Below are positions 17,336 to 27,452 of a DNA stretch of 64,000 nucleotides, one piece after another. The notes below the pieces were generated by a model. It was given only the letters and a program-made list of their open reading frames with translations. It was not told the origin of the DNA and did not search any database. The translations under genes were made by a program, and so were the position numbers. This stretch comes from Pelomonas cellulosilytica (GTDB lineage: Bacteria > Pseudomonadota > Gammaproteobacteria > Burkholderiales > Burkholderiaceae_C): assembly GCF_021353265.1 (NCBI RefSeq), contig NZ_JAJTWU010000001.1:853107-917106 (forward strand). The letters run 5' to 3'. Every line of letters starts with the position of its first letter. The first letter of the stretch is position 1.

Positions 17336-17773
17336 ATGGGAATGAATGTCGGAAGTTCTTCGGGGAGTGGCGAGCCCGAAGTGATGATGGACGTCAACAC
17401 GACGCCCCTCATCGACGTGATGCTGGTGCTGCTGGTGATGCTGATCATCACGATCCCGATCCAGCTGCATACGATCAACCTGGACATGCCGCCGCCGAGC
17501 CCGAACCCGCCGACGGAAGAGCCGGTGGTCCACGAAGTCATGATCGACTTCGACGGCACCATCTACTGGGATGCCGCAGCGCTCGCCAACATCGACGCCG
17601 TGAACGCCAAGATGCAGGAAATCGGTGCGCTGCCCATCAGTGGTCAGCCCGAGATCCACATCAAGCCGAACAAGCTGGTGGACTACGGTGTGGTTGCTGC
17701 GGTGATGGCTTCGGCCCAGCGCAACAACGTCAAGAAGATGGGCATGGTTGGTAACGAGCAATACGTCAAGTGA
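17336..17773 (+). CDS. exbD: ExbD biopolymer transport protein, copy 2
   Basis: A 145-residue ExbD paralogue sharing the opening MGMNVGSSSG and DVNTTPLIDVMLVLLVML with copy 1, so a tandem duplication is likely. The periplasmic part has diverged and includes a Pro-rich stretch (MPPPSPNPPTEEP). It starts 15 bases after copy 1, with CAGGAG upstream. Double exbD arrangements of this kind occur in xanthomonads and some Burkholderiales. Confidence 0.92.
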   Translation: MGMNVGSSSGSGEPEVMMDVNTTPLIDVMLVLLVMLIITIPIQLHTINLDMPPPSPNPPTEEPVVHEVMIDFDGTIYWDAAALANIDAVNAKMQEIGALPISGQPEIHIKPNKLVDYGVVAAVMASAQRNNVKKMGMVGNEQYVK

Positions 17774-17809
17774 CGTGGGCTCGGGCCAGTTGACGCCGAT
17801 ACTTTGAAG

Positions 17810-17838
17810 CGCGCTGCCCGTAAGGGCGGCGCGTTTTT
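17810..17838 (+). terminator. Hairpin and T-run after exbD copy 2
   Basis: CGCGCTGCCC (17810-17819) pairs with GGGCGGCGCG (17824-17833) with one wobble; the loop is GTAA and TTTTT follows. It lies 36 bases past exbD and only 18 bases before the next start, so it may reduce rather than stop transcription into the repeat-protein gene. Confidence 0.8.
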
Positions 17839-17856
17839 GCTTTGCAGGAGAGCAAG

Positions 17857-19107
17857 TTGAAGACTTTGAAAACCGTGGTGGCCGTGGCTGTTGGCGCGCT
17901 GGCCTTGTCCCTGAACGGCGCTCCCGGTGCCGCGTTCGGCATCAACCAAGCTTCGGCGCAGGAAAGCGTGCGCAAGGAAGTCGGCACGCCGCTGACTGCG
18001 GCCAGCGGGTTCGTCAAGGCCGGCAAGTACAAGGAAGCGCTGGCCAAGCTGCGCGACGCCGAGGCCGTCGGTGGCCGCACGGCTGCCGAGAACAATGCCA
18101 TTGAGGGCGTGCGTTTCTCCGCCGCCATGGGTGCGAACGAGCCCGACACCATGGTGCGCTCCTTCGAGACGCTGAAGGGTGCGGGCAAGCTGTCGCAGGC
18201 CCAGCAGCTGCAGTACATGGAAGCCATTGCCGGCACCTACCTGCGTGGCGGCAACGCGGCCAAGGCGCTGGAATGGGCCAACAAGTACTTCGCTGCCGGT
18301 GGCAACAGCCAGACCGTCAAGCAGGTTCAGCAGCAAGCCCAGTTCAAGTCGGGCGACGTGAGCGGTTTCCTGAAGGACACGCTGGCCGAGATCCAGAGTG
18401 ACGAGAAGGCCGGTCGCGCGCCTGCAAAGGACAAGCTCACCAATCTGCTCTGGGCGGCGCAGAAGAAGGGTGATGCGAGCGCCGAGGCCCTCGCGACCGA
18501 GAAGCTGCTGAACTACTACCCGGACCCGAAGCTTTGGGCCCAGATCCTCGGCAGCCTGCCCGAGAAGAAGGCCTTCGACGGCAGTCGGTATGCGCTCGAC
18601 CTGTACCGCCTACGCCTGGCCACGGGCAACATGCGTGAGGCCAACGACTACATGGAAATGGCCCAGCTGGCCGCCCAGGCCGGCTACCCGGAAGAAGGCA
18701 AGCAGGTCGTAGACAAGGGCTTTGCTGCGGGCGTGTTGGGGCAGGGCGCCGAAGGCGCGCGACACAAGCGTCTGGCCGATCTGATGACCAAGAAGATCGC
18801 CGAGGCCAAGGCCAGCGCCGCCGAGAACGAAAAGGCGGCTAGCAGCGCGAAGGACGGTAACGAGTTCGTCAAGCTGGGGCTGGCCAATGCCTTCGGCGGC
18901 AACGCCAGGAAGGGTATCGACCAGATCGAGCAGGGTATTGCCAAGGGCAACCTGAAGCGCCCGGAAGACGCCAAGCTGTATCTCGGCCTGGCCTACCAGC
19001 TGGCCGGTGACACGGCCAAGGCCCAGGCCGCCTGGAAGAGCGTCAAGGGTACCGAGGGTGCGGCCGACCTTGCCCGCCTGTGGATCATCCAGTCCAAGAA
19101 GCACTGA
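17857..19107 (+). CDS. Secreted repeat protein of the TonB-ExbBD cluster (TPR-like)
   Basis: About 416 residues from the TTG at 17857, chosen for AGGAG six bases upstream; translation there begins with a signal peptide (LKTLKTVVAVAVGALALSL). The body is almost wholly helical, with repeated Ala/Lys-rich units such as FVKAGKYKEALAKLRDAEA and YLGLAYQLAGDTAKAQAAW that resemble tetratricopeptide repeats. It is probably a periplasmic scaffold associated with the TonB system. Exact function unknown. A strong terminator follows. Confidence 0.75.
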   Translation: MKTLKTVVAVAVGALALSLNGAPGAAFGINQASAQESVRKEVGTPLTAASGFVKAGKYKEALAKLRDAEAVGGRTAAENNAIEGVRFSAAMGANEPDTMVRSFETLKGAGKLSQAQQLQYMEAIAGTYLRGGNAAKALEWANKYFAAGGNSQTVKQVQQQAQFKSGDVSGFLKDTLAEIQSDEKAGRAPAKDKLTNLLWAAQKKGDASAEALATEKLLNYYPDPKLWAQILGSLPEKKAFDGSRYALDLYRLRLATGNMREANDYMEMAQLAAQAGYPEEGKQVVDKGFAAGVLGQGAEGARHKRLADLMTKKIAEAKASAAENEKAASSAKDGNEFVKLGLANAFGGNARKGIDQIEQGIAKGNLKRPEDAKLYLGLAYQLAGDTAKAQAAWKSVKGTEGAADLARLWIIQSKKH

Positions 19108-19136
19108 TCTCGCACGCGCCGCGTGTGAAAGCGACA

Positions 19137-19163
19137 GGGCCCGGTCAACGCCGGGCCCTTTTT
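19137..19163 (+). terminator. Intrinsic terminator of the tonB-exbBD cluster
   Basis: A perfect eight-base stem GGGCCCGG / CCGGGCCC (19137-19144, 19151-19158), a six-base loop and TTTTT. Confidence 0.92.
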
Positions 19164-19179
19164 CATGGCGCCAGCCGAT

Positions 19180-19938
<759 letters not shown>

Positions 19939-19982
19939 GATAAGGATCTCCTGGGGTGGGGTAACGCCGGGTCGGGCGCTTC

Positions 19983-20004
19983 CAATTGACGTGAACGTCA
20001 ATTG
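19983..20004 (-). promoter_or_regulatory. Perfect 10-bp inverted repeat, likely operator of the SDR gene
   Basis: CAATTGACGT (19983-19992) and ACGTCAATTG (19995-20004) are perfect inverted copies around GA. It is placed 45-66 bases before the SDR start. The ACGT-centred palindrome resembles operators of MerR/TetR-type regulators of acyl-CoA catabolism (LiuR/PsrA-like), by inference. Confidence 0.7.
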
Positions 20005-20012
20005 TCGCCAAC

Positions 20013-20042
20013 AAAAAAGCCGCGGGGCTCGCGCGCCGCGGC
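20013..20042 (-). terminator. Intrinsic terminator of adk
   Basis: On the minus strand GCCGCGG (20042-20036) and CCGCGGC (20025-20019) form a seven-base stem followed by TTTTTT. It lies about 20 bases past the adk stop. Confidence 0.85.
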
Positions 20043-20060
20043 TTTGTCAGCAAGCAGAGA

Positions 20061-20810
<750 letters not shown>

Positions 20811-21551
20811 TCAGCCCCCGATCAACAGCCTCACACGCGCCAGATCCTCGGGGGTGTCGACGCCGGGGCCGGGGCGTTCCTCACTGACATGCACGGCAAT
20901 GCGCTCGCCATGCCAGAGCACGCGCAACTGTTCCAGCGATTCGACCTGCTCCAGTGGGCTGACGGCCAGCGTGGGAAAGCGGCGCAGGAAGCCGGCGCGG
21001 TAGGCGTACAGGCCCACGTGCCGCAGCGCGCCGCGCGGCTGGCCGCCGCCGTCACGCCACCAGGCGATGGGCGCACGGGAGAAGTAGAGCGCCCGGCCCG
21101 CCTTGTCGGTGACGAGCTTGACGACGTTCGGATTGGCGAACTCCGCGGCATCCGTCAGCGCATGGGCGACAGTGGCCATGACGCAATCCGTCTGCTCCTC
21201 CAGCGTGGCGGCGCACGCATCAATCATCGCCGGCGCGATCAGCGGCTCGTCACCCTGTACGTTGACGACGACAGCGTCATCCGCCAGCGCGAGTTGCTCG
21301 ACGGCTTCGGCGAGTCGGTCGCTGCCCGATGGGTGGTCGGCCCGCGTCATCAACGCGTGCACGCCGTGCGACGCGCAGGCGGCGGCGACCTCGGGCGCAT
21401 CGGTGGCAACGACCACCTGCGTAGCGCGCGACTGCTCGGCGCGCCGGGCCACGTGCACGATCATCGGCAGTCCGCCGATGTCGGCGAGCGGCTTGTTCGG
21501 CAGCCGCGTCGACGCGAGTCGCGCCGGAATGACCACGGTGAAACCCATCAC
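20811..21551 (-). CDS. kdsB: 3-deoxy-manno-octulosonate cytidylyltransferase
   Basis: A 246-residue CMP-KDO synthetase that activates KDO for lipopolysaccharide inner-core synthesis. The N-terminus [28 protein letters not shown] is the nucleotide-binding signature, and [11 protein letters not shown] and [16 protein letters not shown] are family segments. Its start overlaps the trm112 stop by four bases. It clusters with lpxK, another LPS gene. Confidence 0.95.
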   Translation of the reverse strand: MMGFTVVIPARLASTRLPNKPLADIGGLPMIVHVARRAEQSRATQVVVATDAPEVAAACASHGVHALMTRADHPSGSDRLAEAVEQLALADDAVVVNVQGDEPLIAPAMIDACAATLEEQTDCVMATVAHALTDAAEFANPNVVKLVTDKAGRALYFSRAPIAWWRDGGGQPRGALRHVGLYAYRAGFLRRFPTLAVSPLEQVESLEQLRVLWHGERIAVHVSEERPGPGVDTPEDLARVRLLIGG

Positions 21552-21760
21552 TCCGCCGGTGCCAGCTGCACGGGGGCGCTGGCGGCCTCAGGGTCCCACG
21601 GGCGTGCCTCGCTCTCGAGCATCAGCGGGATGCCGTCGCGAATCGGGAAGGCCAGCCGGTCAGCCCGGCAGGCCAGGGCCGGCAGCTCGCCCTCGCGCAG
21701 CAGCGTCAACGGCCCCTTGCACAGCGGGCAGACCAGCATTTCGATGAGGCGTTGATCCAT
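21548..21760 (-). CDS. Trm112/YcaR family small protein
   Basis: A 70-residue Trm112-like protein: [18 protein letters not shown] has the two-Cys knuckle, then [20 protein letters not shown]. The second Cys pair of zinc-binding members is reduced to a single Cys. It commonly sits between lpxK and kdsB in proteobacteria. The larger frame around it is not used because homology starts at the ATG at 21760. Confidence 0.9.
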   Translation of the reverse strand: MDQRLIEMLVCPLCKGPLTLLREGELPALACRADRLAFPIRDGIPLMLESEARPWDPEAASAPVQLAPAE

Positions 21761-22803
21761 CAGGCGACCAGGGAAAGTTCTTGCAGTTGGGAAATCATGG
21801 CGGCGTCGAAGCCGGCACCGGGTGCAAAGTCTAGCGTCACGACCCACACGGGCGTCGCGCCGACGCGTTCGGGAGTCAGCTTGACCGCGTCCTTCTCGGT
21901 CAGCAGCACGCCGACCGCGTCGGCGGGCCAGGGTAGGGCAGAGAAGTCGGCGTGGTCGGGCAAGGGGACGGGCTCGACCCGCAGGCCTTGCGCGGCCAGC
22001 ATGTCGAAGAAGCGCTGTGGCCGCGCAACGCCGGCCACCGCCAGCAGGCCAGCTCGTGAACGTAGGGCGTGCAGCGTCTCCAGGCTTGCGGGATCGCCCG
22101 CCCACCAGCCGGCCAGCGGCACGGCCCCGGCCAGCCAGCGGCGGGCGACGAAGCCGGGCAGGGCGGTACTGGCGGCCGGCGCGTTGTAGACCACCAGGTG
22201 GCGCGGCGGCAGGGGCTCGGGTGGTTGTCTCAGCGGGCCGGCGGGCAGCAGGCGGCCGTTGCCCAGCCCGCGCTCGTCGAAGACCAGCACGCTCAGCGCC
22301 CGGGGCAGCCGCCAGTGCTGCAGCCCGTCGTCGCTGACGAGCACGTCCAGTTCCGGGTGAGCCGCCAGCAGGGCGCGAGCGGCGGCAACGCGGTCGCGAC
22401 CGACGGCGACGGGCACACGGCCGCGCAGGTGGATCAGCAGCGGCTCGTCACCCGCCTCGCGGGCCGTGGTCTGACGCGTTACGCGCAGCACGCCATCGCC
22501 GTCTCGCCCATAGCCGCGGGAGATCACACCCGCGCGCAGGCCGCGCGTGCGCAACAAGTCCAGCAGGGCCAGCGTCGTGGGCGTCTTGCCGGCGCCGCCG
22601 ACGATCCAGTTGCCGACGACGATGACCGGCACGGGGAGGGTTTCCGTGCGCTGCAGGCCCAGCCGGTAGGCGGTCGCCCGGAGCGCCAGCAGCCCGCGGT
22701 AGAGCCAGCTCAGCGGCAGTAGCGCGGCGGACAACGGTCCGCCGGTCAGCCACTGGGCCTGCAGGCGATCAGCGAGCGTCGGTCTGCGCGGCGAAAGTGA
22801 CAC
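21760..22803 (-). CDS. lpxK: Tetraacyldisaccharide 4'-kinase
   Basis: A 347-residue lipid A kinase that phosphorylates the 4' position of the tetraacyldisaccharide at the inner membrane. It has a membrane-associated N-terminal helix ([14 protein letters not shown]), the P-loop [21 protein letters not shown] and [10 protein letters not shown]. The start overlaps the upstream exbD gene by 35 bases, which is rather long; no alternative ATG lies before the conserved region. The stop abuts the trm112 start. Confidence 0.93.
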   Translation of the reverse strand: MSLSPRRPTLADRLQAQWLTGGPLSAALLPLSWLYRGLLALRATAYRLGLQRTETLPVPVIVVGNWIVGGAGKTPTTLALLDLLRTRGLRAGVISRGYGRDGDGVLRVTRQTTAREAGDEPLLIHLRGRVPVAVGRDRVAAARALLAAHPELDVLVSDDGLQHWRLPRALSVLVFDERGLGNGRLLPAGPLRQPPEPLPPRHLVVYNAPAASTALPGFVARRWLAGAVPLAGWWAGDPASLETLHALRSRAGLLAVAGVARPQRFFDMLAAQGLRVEPVPLPDHADFSALPWPADAVGVLLTEKDAVKLTPERVGATPVWVVTLDFAPGAGFDAAMISQLQELSLVA

Positions 22804-23185
22804 GCGTGAGGCCCACCCGGCGGGCTGCGTCCATCACGTTGATGACCGCCTGGTGGGGCGTGGCCGCATCGGCCGAGATGATGAGCGACGCGTCATTGTT
22901 GCCGCCGGAGGCCTGGCGCAGCGCGGTGACGAGGATGTCGACCGAGCGGCCTTCCACCGGTTGCCGGTTGATGACGAAGCGTCCGTCCGGCGCGATGCCG
23001 ACGATGACTTCCTGCGGCCGGTCTTTCAGCTTCTCGGCATCCGCCGACGGCAGCGTGATCTGCAGCTCGGTGAACTTGGAGTACGTCGTCGACAGCATCA
23101 GGAAGATCAGGATCACCAACAGCACGTCGATGAACGGGATCAGATTGATCTCCGGCGGTTCGCGGTGCGGAGCGCGGAACTTCAT
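22769..23185 (-). CDS. exbD: ExbD/TolR family protein (operon with lpxK)
   Basis: A 138-residue ExbD-like protein opening MKFRAPHREPPEINLIPFIDVLLVILIFLM, with the conserved Asp in the membrane helix. This ExbBD pair is distinct from the tonB-linked one: the second ORF lies within the lpxK-kdsB-adk operon, a widespread betaproteobacterial arrangement. It probably energises TonB receptors or a Tol-like envelope function. Confidence 0.9.
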   Translation of the reverse strand: MKFRAPHREPPEINLIPFIDVLLVILIFLMLSTTYSKFTELQITLPSADAEKLKDRPQEVIVGIAPDGRFVINRQPVEGRSVDILVTALRQASGGNNDASLIISADAATPHQAVINVMDAARRVGLTRVTFAAQTDAR

Positions 23186-23189
23186 GGCG

Positions 23190-23807
23190 TCAGACCGTGT
23201 AGCGGCGCAGCTGGCCCAACAGACGGTCGGCGGCGGCTTCGAGCTCCAGCACGTACTCCTCGATCTTGCCGCGGAAGTAGCGGTAGAACATCAGCGAAGG
23301 GATCGCGATCATCAGGCCGAAGGCGGTGTTGTAGAGCGCGATCGAGATGCCATGCGCCAACTGCGCCGGGTTGTTCCCGCCGGGTGTCTGGCTGCCGAAG
23401 ATCTCGATCATGCCCACCACAGTGCCCATGAGGCCCAGCAGCGGCGCGGCCGTGGCGATGGTGCCGAGCGTGTTCATGTAGCGCTCGAGCTGGTGCACGG
23501 CGCGGCGGCCGGCGAACTCGAACACCTGACGCAGCTTGCCTTCGGGCATCTGCGGCTCGGCCGCGACGGCGCGCAGGCCGGACGCCAGCACCTCGCCCAG
23601 CAGCGAGTTCTCCGCCAGGCGGTCGACCATGTCCGGCGTCGGCAGTTGCTGGGCGCTGACGTTGAGCACGTCCTCCAACAGCCGCGGCGGCAGGACGCGC
23701 TTGGCGCGCAGGCTGGAGATCCTTTCGATGATGAGGGCCAGCGCCACGACGGAACACAGGAGCAAGGGCCAGATCGGCCAGCCGGCGGCTTGTATGATCG
23801 AAAACAA
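23190..23807 (-). CDS. exbB: MotA/TolQ/ExbB proton channel family protein (operon with lpxK)
   Basis: A 205-residue ExbB/TolQ-type protein with a first helix at the N-terminus (WPLLLCSVVALALIIERI) and the paired helices GTIATAAPLLGLMGTVVGMI and ALYNTAFGLMIAIPSLMFYRYF. First gene of the operon exbB-exbD-lpxK-trm112-kdsB-adk. It lacks the signal-like extension seen in the tonB-linked ExbB at 16037. Four bases separate it from exbD. Confidence 0.9.
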   Translation of the reverse strand: MFSIIQAAGWPIWPLLLCSVVALALIIERISSLRAKRVLPPRLLEDVLNVSAQQLPTPDMVDRLAENSLLGEVLASGLRAVAAEPQMPEGKLRQVFEFAGRRAVHQLERYMNTLGTIATAAPLLGLMGTVVGMIEIFGSQTPGGNNPAQLAHGISIALYNTAFGLMIAIPSLMFYRYFRGKIEEYVLELEAAADRLLGQLRRYTV

Positions 23808-24157
23808 GTTGATCGTCCTCGTCGAGAGAAGCGGCCGTGGCGGCCGCGAGTCGCGGGATTATGGCCCCAGGCCTGTGGCTTGCCGGGCGAGCCGCCACCC
23901 CCAACGCGAACGCTCCCACAATCCACCGCAGCTGTGGACAACTTTGTGGGCAACCTGGGGCATGTGGCCCGCGCGGGCCGTCAAATCAAGGCTTTGGACA
24001 ATTTGCCTCCAATTTGAGCAGTGAAATTCGAATTGAAAAACAAGGCCTTATGTGCTCATGACGCGCATATGACACGCCGCATGAGCCGAAATCGCCCGCC
24101 AGCCCAGTGCTGGCGCGGCTGTGGACTTCCCGGCCCGCGCCAGCATTGGGTTGGCGC
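23808..24157. other. Divergent intergenic region between exbB and xseA
   Basis: About 350 bases carrying promoters for both directions. The stretch around 23995-24060 is clearly more AT-rich than its surroundings, as expected for promoters, but no confident -35/-10 pair could be fixed. One DnaA-box-like nonamer (23933-23941) occurs singly. No coding frame with family features. Confidence 0.5.
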
Positions 24158-25459
24158 GTGATTGAGCCGCGCGAAGCCGCATCGAATCGGCGTGTCTGGG
24201 GTGTCGCGGGCTTGGTCGAGGCGATCTCGCAGAGCCTGGCGGAGCGTTTCTCGGTCGTCACCGTGGGGGGCGAGATCACCGGCTTCACGCGGGCGGCCAG
24301 CGGTCATTGCTACTTCGGGGTGAAGGACGCCGATGGCCAGGCGGCCAGCCTGCGCTGCGCGATGTTCCGCCGTGCCGCCGCGATGCTGGACTTCACGCCC
24401 ACCGAGGGCGCCCTCGTCGAGCTGCGCGGCCGCGTGGCGGTCTACGAGCCGCGTGGCGAGCTGCAGTTCGTCGTGGAGGCCATGCGCCGCGCGGGCGCCG
24501 GCACGCTGTACGAACAATTCCTGCGCTTGCGCGAACGGCTGACCGCCGAAGGCCTGTTCGCCGCCGAGCGCAAGCGCCCGCTGCCGGCGCTGCCGCGGCG
24601 CGTCGGTGTCGTCACGTCTACCGCAGGCGCGGCGCTGCATGACGTGCTGACGGCGCTGGCCCGCCGGGCGCCCCAGGTCGAGGTCATCGTCTACCCCAGC
24701 CCCGTGCAGGGCGCCGACGCGCCGCCCGGCCTCGTCAGCGCGCTGCGCGCGGCCAACGATCGCGCCGAGGTGGACCTGCTGCTGCTGGTGCGCGGTGGCG
24801 GCTCGCTGGAGGACCTCTGGTCGTTCAACGACGAGCGCGTCGTGCGGGCCGTGGCGTCGTCCATGCTGCCGGTCGTATGCGGTGTGGGCCACGAGACCGA
24901 CGTGACGCTGTGTGACCTCGCCGCCGATCTGCGCGCCCCGACGCCCACCGCCGCCGCCGAACTCGCCGCGCCGGCCCGCGAGGGCTTGCTGCAGCAGTTG
25001 GCCGGTCTGGAGCGCACGCTGACGCTGCGGCTGGACCACCGGCTGCAGACGCTGGCGCAGCGACTGGATCGCCTTGCACTTCGCCTGTCCCGGCCCAACG
25101 ACGTGCTGGCCCGCCAGCGCCGCCTGCTGGACCTGCTCGCCCAGCGCTCGGCCGCCGCACCGGGGCGTCGCGTGGAGTTGCAGCACCAGCGGCTGGCGCA
25201 CCTCGCCGAACGCCAGCATCGCGCCCGGGACGACCGCCTGCGTCGCGACGCGGCGCGCCTGGACGCGCTGCAGTCGCGGCTGCAGGCGCTGGACCCGCGG
25301 CACGTGCTGGCGCGGGGCTACGCCTGGCTGGACGATGGCGAGGGCCGCGCCATTACGTCCGTGCATACGCTGCTGCCCGGGCACGAAGTGCGCGCGGTGC
25401 TGGCCGACGGCAGCGCTGACCTTCGCGTGCTGGGGGTAGTGCCTTTGCCACCGGGGTGA
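24158..25459 (+). CDS. xseA: Exodeoxyribonuclease VII large subunit
   Basis: About 433 residues. An N-terminal OB-fold (VTVGGEITGFTRAASGHCYF, RCAMFRRAA) is followed by the catalytic domain with GVVTSTAGAALHD, LLLVRGGGSLEDLWSFNDE and GVGHETDVTLCDLAADLRAPTPTAAAE, then a long helical region. With XseB it degrades single-stranded DNA. The start is uncertain: GTG at 24158 gives an N-terminus of usual length, while a GTG at 24107 would add 17 residues; neither has a good Shine-Dalgarno site. Confidence 0.92.
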   Translation: MIEPREAASNRRVWGVAGLVEAISQSLAERFSVVTVGGEITGFTRAASGHCYFGVKDADGQAASLRCAMFRRAAAMLDFTPTEGALVELRGRVAVYEPRGELQFVVEAMRRAGAGTLYEQFLRLRERLTAEGLFAAERKRPLPALPRRVGVVTSTAGAALHDVLTALARRAPQVEVIVYPSPVQGADAPPGLVSALRAANDRAEVDLLLLVRGGGSLEDLWSFNDERVVRAVASSMLPVVCGVGHETDVTLCDLAADLRAPTPTAAAELAAPAREGLLQQLAGLERTLTLRLDHRLQTLAQRLDRLALRLSRPNDVLARQRRLLDLLAQRSAAAPGRRVELQHQRLAHLAERQHRARDDRLRRDAARLDALQSRLQALDPRHVLARGYAWLDDGEGRAITSVHTLLPGHEVRAVLADGSADLRVLGVVPLPPG

Positions 25460-25470
25460 TCCCCTCTCCC

Positions 25471-25476
25471 TACAAT
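25471..25476 (+). promoter_or_regulatory. Possible -10 element of sodB
   Basis: TACAAT, a near-consensus -10 hexamer, lies 43 bases before the sodB start, just past the xseA stop. No good -35 is spaced correctly, so this is a weak call. Confidence 0.3.
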
Positions 25477-25518
25477 CATTCGCGTTTCCCTTCCCCCCAA
25501 CATCCAGAGGATTTCTCG

Positions 25519-26106
25519 ATGGAACACACGCTGCCTCCGCTGCCTTTCCCGATCGACTCGCTGGGCGAGTACTACAGCAAGGAAACGCTGGAGTACCACC
25601 ACGGCAAGCACCACAACGCCTACGTCGTGAACCTCAACAATCTGCAGAAGGGCACCGAGTACGAGTCCCTGACGCTGGAAGAGATCATCAAGAAGGCGCC
25701 GAACCCCGGCCCGATCTACAACAACGCGGCGCAGATCTGGAACCACACCTTCTTCTGGAACTGCCTGAAGCCGCAAGGCGGTGGCGAGCCGACCGGCGCC
25801 CTGGCCGCGGCGATCAATGCGAAGTGGGGCAGCTACGCCGCCTTCAAGGAAGCCTTCGTGAAGAGCGCCGTCGGCAACTTCGGCTCGGGCTGGACCTGGC
25901 TGGTCAAGAAGGCCGATGGCTCGGTCGATATCGTCAACACGGGCGCCGCCGGCACGCCGCTGACGACGGCCGACAAGGCGCTGCTGACGATCGATGTCTG
26001 GGAGCACGCCTACTACATCGACTACCGCAACCTGCGCCCGAAGTTCGTCGAGACCTTCCTGAGCAACCTGGTGAACTGGCAGTTCGCCGAGGCCAACTTC
26101 GCCTGA
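25519..26106 (+). CDS. sodB: Superoxide dismutase, iron type
   Basis: A 195-residue Fe/Mn superoxide dismutase, cytoplasmic. Metal ligands are visible in EYHHGKHHNAYV (first His), NHTFFWNCL (second His) and DVWEHAYYIDY (Asp and His). AAQIWNHTFFWN and FGSGWTWLV fit the iron type, though manganese use cannot be excluded. The ATG at 25519 is preceded by AGAGGA. An upstream in-frame start at 25456 overlaps the end of xseA and is rejected. Confidence 0.95.
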   Translation: MEHTLPPLPFPIDSLGEYYSKETLEYHHGKHHNAYVVNLNNLQKGTEYESLTLEEIIKKAPNPGPIYNNAAQIWNHTFFWNCLKPQGGGEPTGALAAAINAKWGSYAAFKEAFVKSAVGNFGSGWTWLVKKADGSVDIVNTGAAGTPLTTADKALLTIDVWEHAYYIDYRNLRPKFVETFLSNLVNWQFAEANFA

Positions 26107-26126
26107 GTCGAAGTCGCTGCGAACCA

Positions 26127-26150
26127 AGCCGGCGTCATGCCGGCTTTTTT
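26127..26150 (+). terminator. Intrinsic terminator of sodB
   Basis: AGCCGGC and GCCGGCT pair around GTCAT, followed by a T-run to 26150. Its end overlaps the phaZ stop region on the other strand. Confidence 0.88.
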
Positions 26151-27360
26151 ATCCGGACACGGCGACGACGTGACGGATGAGCGGATAGACCTGGTGCTGC
26201 CAGCGCCGCCCGCTGAACACGCCGTAGTGCCCGACGTTGGGCTGGATGTAGTGCGTGCGCATGTAGAGCTTGAGGCTACTGGCCAGGTCCTGCGCGGCCA
26301 GTGTCTGGCCGACGGCGCAGATGTCGTCGCGCTCGCCTTCCACCGTCAGCAGCGCCGTGCGGCGGATGGCGGCCGGATTCACGCGTCTGCCCTTGAACTT
26401 CATCTGGCCGCGCGGCAGGTCGTAGGTCTGGAACACGCGCTCGACCGTCTCTAGGTAGAAGTCGGCCGACAGGTCGGACACGGCCATGTACTCCTCGTAG
26501 AAGCGCCGCGTGACCTCGGCCTTGGGGAACTGCTCGGTGACGAGGTTGCGGTAGTAGTCCTTGAACGCGTTGGCATGCCGGTCGCGGTTCATGCTCATGA
26601 AGGCCGACAGCTGCACGAAGCCCGGGTACACGCGCCGCCCGGCGCCGCGGTGGCGCCATGGCACATGGCTGATCAGGTGCTTGCGAAACCATTCGATGGG
26701 CTTGCTGGTGGCCAGCTTGTTGACCTCCGTCGGGCTGATGCGGCAGTCGATCGGCCCGGCCATCAGCGTCAGGCTGGCCGGCGTTGCGGGGTGGTCTTCT
26801 TCGGCCATCAGCGCGGTGGCGCACAGTGCGCTTACGCACGGTTGGCAGACCGCCACGACGTTGGCGCCCGGGCCCATCGCGGCGAGGAAGTCGATCAGGT
26901 GCTGCGTGTATTCATCGAGGCCGAAACGGCCGGCTGACAGCGGTACATCCCGCACGTTGTGCCAGTCGGTGACGTGGACGTCATGGTCCTGCAGCAGCGT
27001 GCGCGCCGTGTCGCGCAGCAGCGTGGCGAAGTGACCCGACATCGGCGCCACCAGCAGCACCTTCGGTGACGCTGGAGCGCCTTCGCGCCGAAAGCGCCTC
27101 AGCGTGGCGAAGGGCGTTGCCGTGACCACTTCTTCCGCCACAGGCCAGCGCTCGCCGCCGCTGTCGACATGTTTGATGTCCCAGTCCGGCCGCGAATGCG
27201 TGATCTGGGCCAGCTCGAAGACGCGACCTGCGGCCGACAGCTGCCGTGCCGGCAACCAGCCGGGGTCCAGCATGGCGTCCTGCAGGAAATTGACCGACAG
27301 CCGCGTGGCTGCACGCAGGGGCCACAACAGGTCGGCATGGGCCTGGTAGGCAGGGTACAT
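26149..27360 (-). CDS. phaZ: Intracellular polyhydroxyalkanoate depolymerase
   Basis: A 403-residue PHB depolymerase of the PhaZ1 type, which mobilises storage granules to hydroxybutyrate. MYPAYQAHADLLWPLRAAT, VLLVAPMSGHFATLLRDT and HDVHVTDWHN are family segments. The nucleophile-elbow region VCQPCVSALC (C172, C175) fits the catalytic-Cys type of intracellular depolymerase, and GHYGVFSGRRW near the end supplies the His. The ATG at 27360 has AAGGAG upstream. Implies the host makes PHB. Confidence 0.92.
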   Translation of the reverse strand: MYPAYQAHADLLWPLRAATRLSVNFLQDAMLDPGWLPARQLSAAGRVFELAQITHSRPDWDIKHVDSGGERWPVAEEVVTATPFATLRRFRREGAPASPKVLLVAPMSGHFATLLRDTARTLLQDHDVHVTDWHNVRDVPLSAGRFGLDEYTQHLIDFLAAMGPGANVVAVCQPCVSALCATALMAEEDHPATPASLTLMAGPIDCRISPTEVNKLATSKPIEWFRKHLISHVPWRHRGAGRRVYPGFVQLSAFMSMNRDRHANAFKDYYRNLVTEQFPKAEVTRRFYEEYMAVSDLSADFYLETVERVFQTYDLPRGQMKFKGRRVNPAAIRRTALLTVEGERDDICAVGQTLAAQDLASSLKLYMRTHYIQPNVGHYGVFSGRRWQHQVYPLIRHVVAVSG

Positions 27361-27452
27361 CGTGGTCTCCTTCGTTTGAGACGGATATCGCAAGGAGCGC
27401 GCCAGCATGGCATGCCGCTTGCGTCGAATGCGTGGCCAAGAAGGAGACGCCC

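Noticed and set aside
23933..23941. A DnaA-box-like nonamer (TTGTCCACA on the minus strand) between exbB and xseA
   Set aside because: Single copy, with no dnaA, gyrB or AT-rich unwinding repeats nearby. Not an origin.
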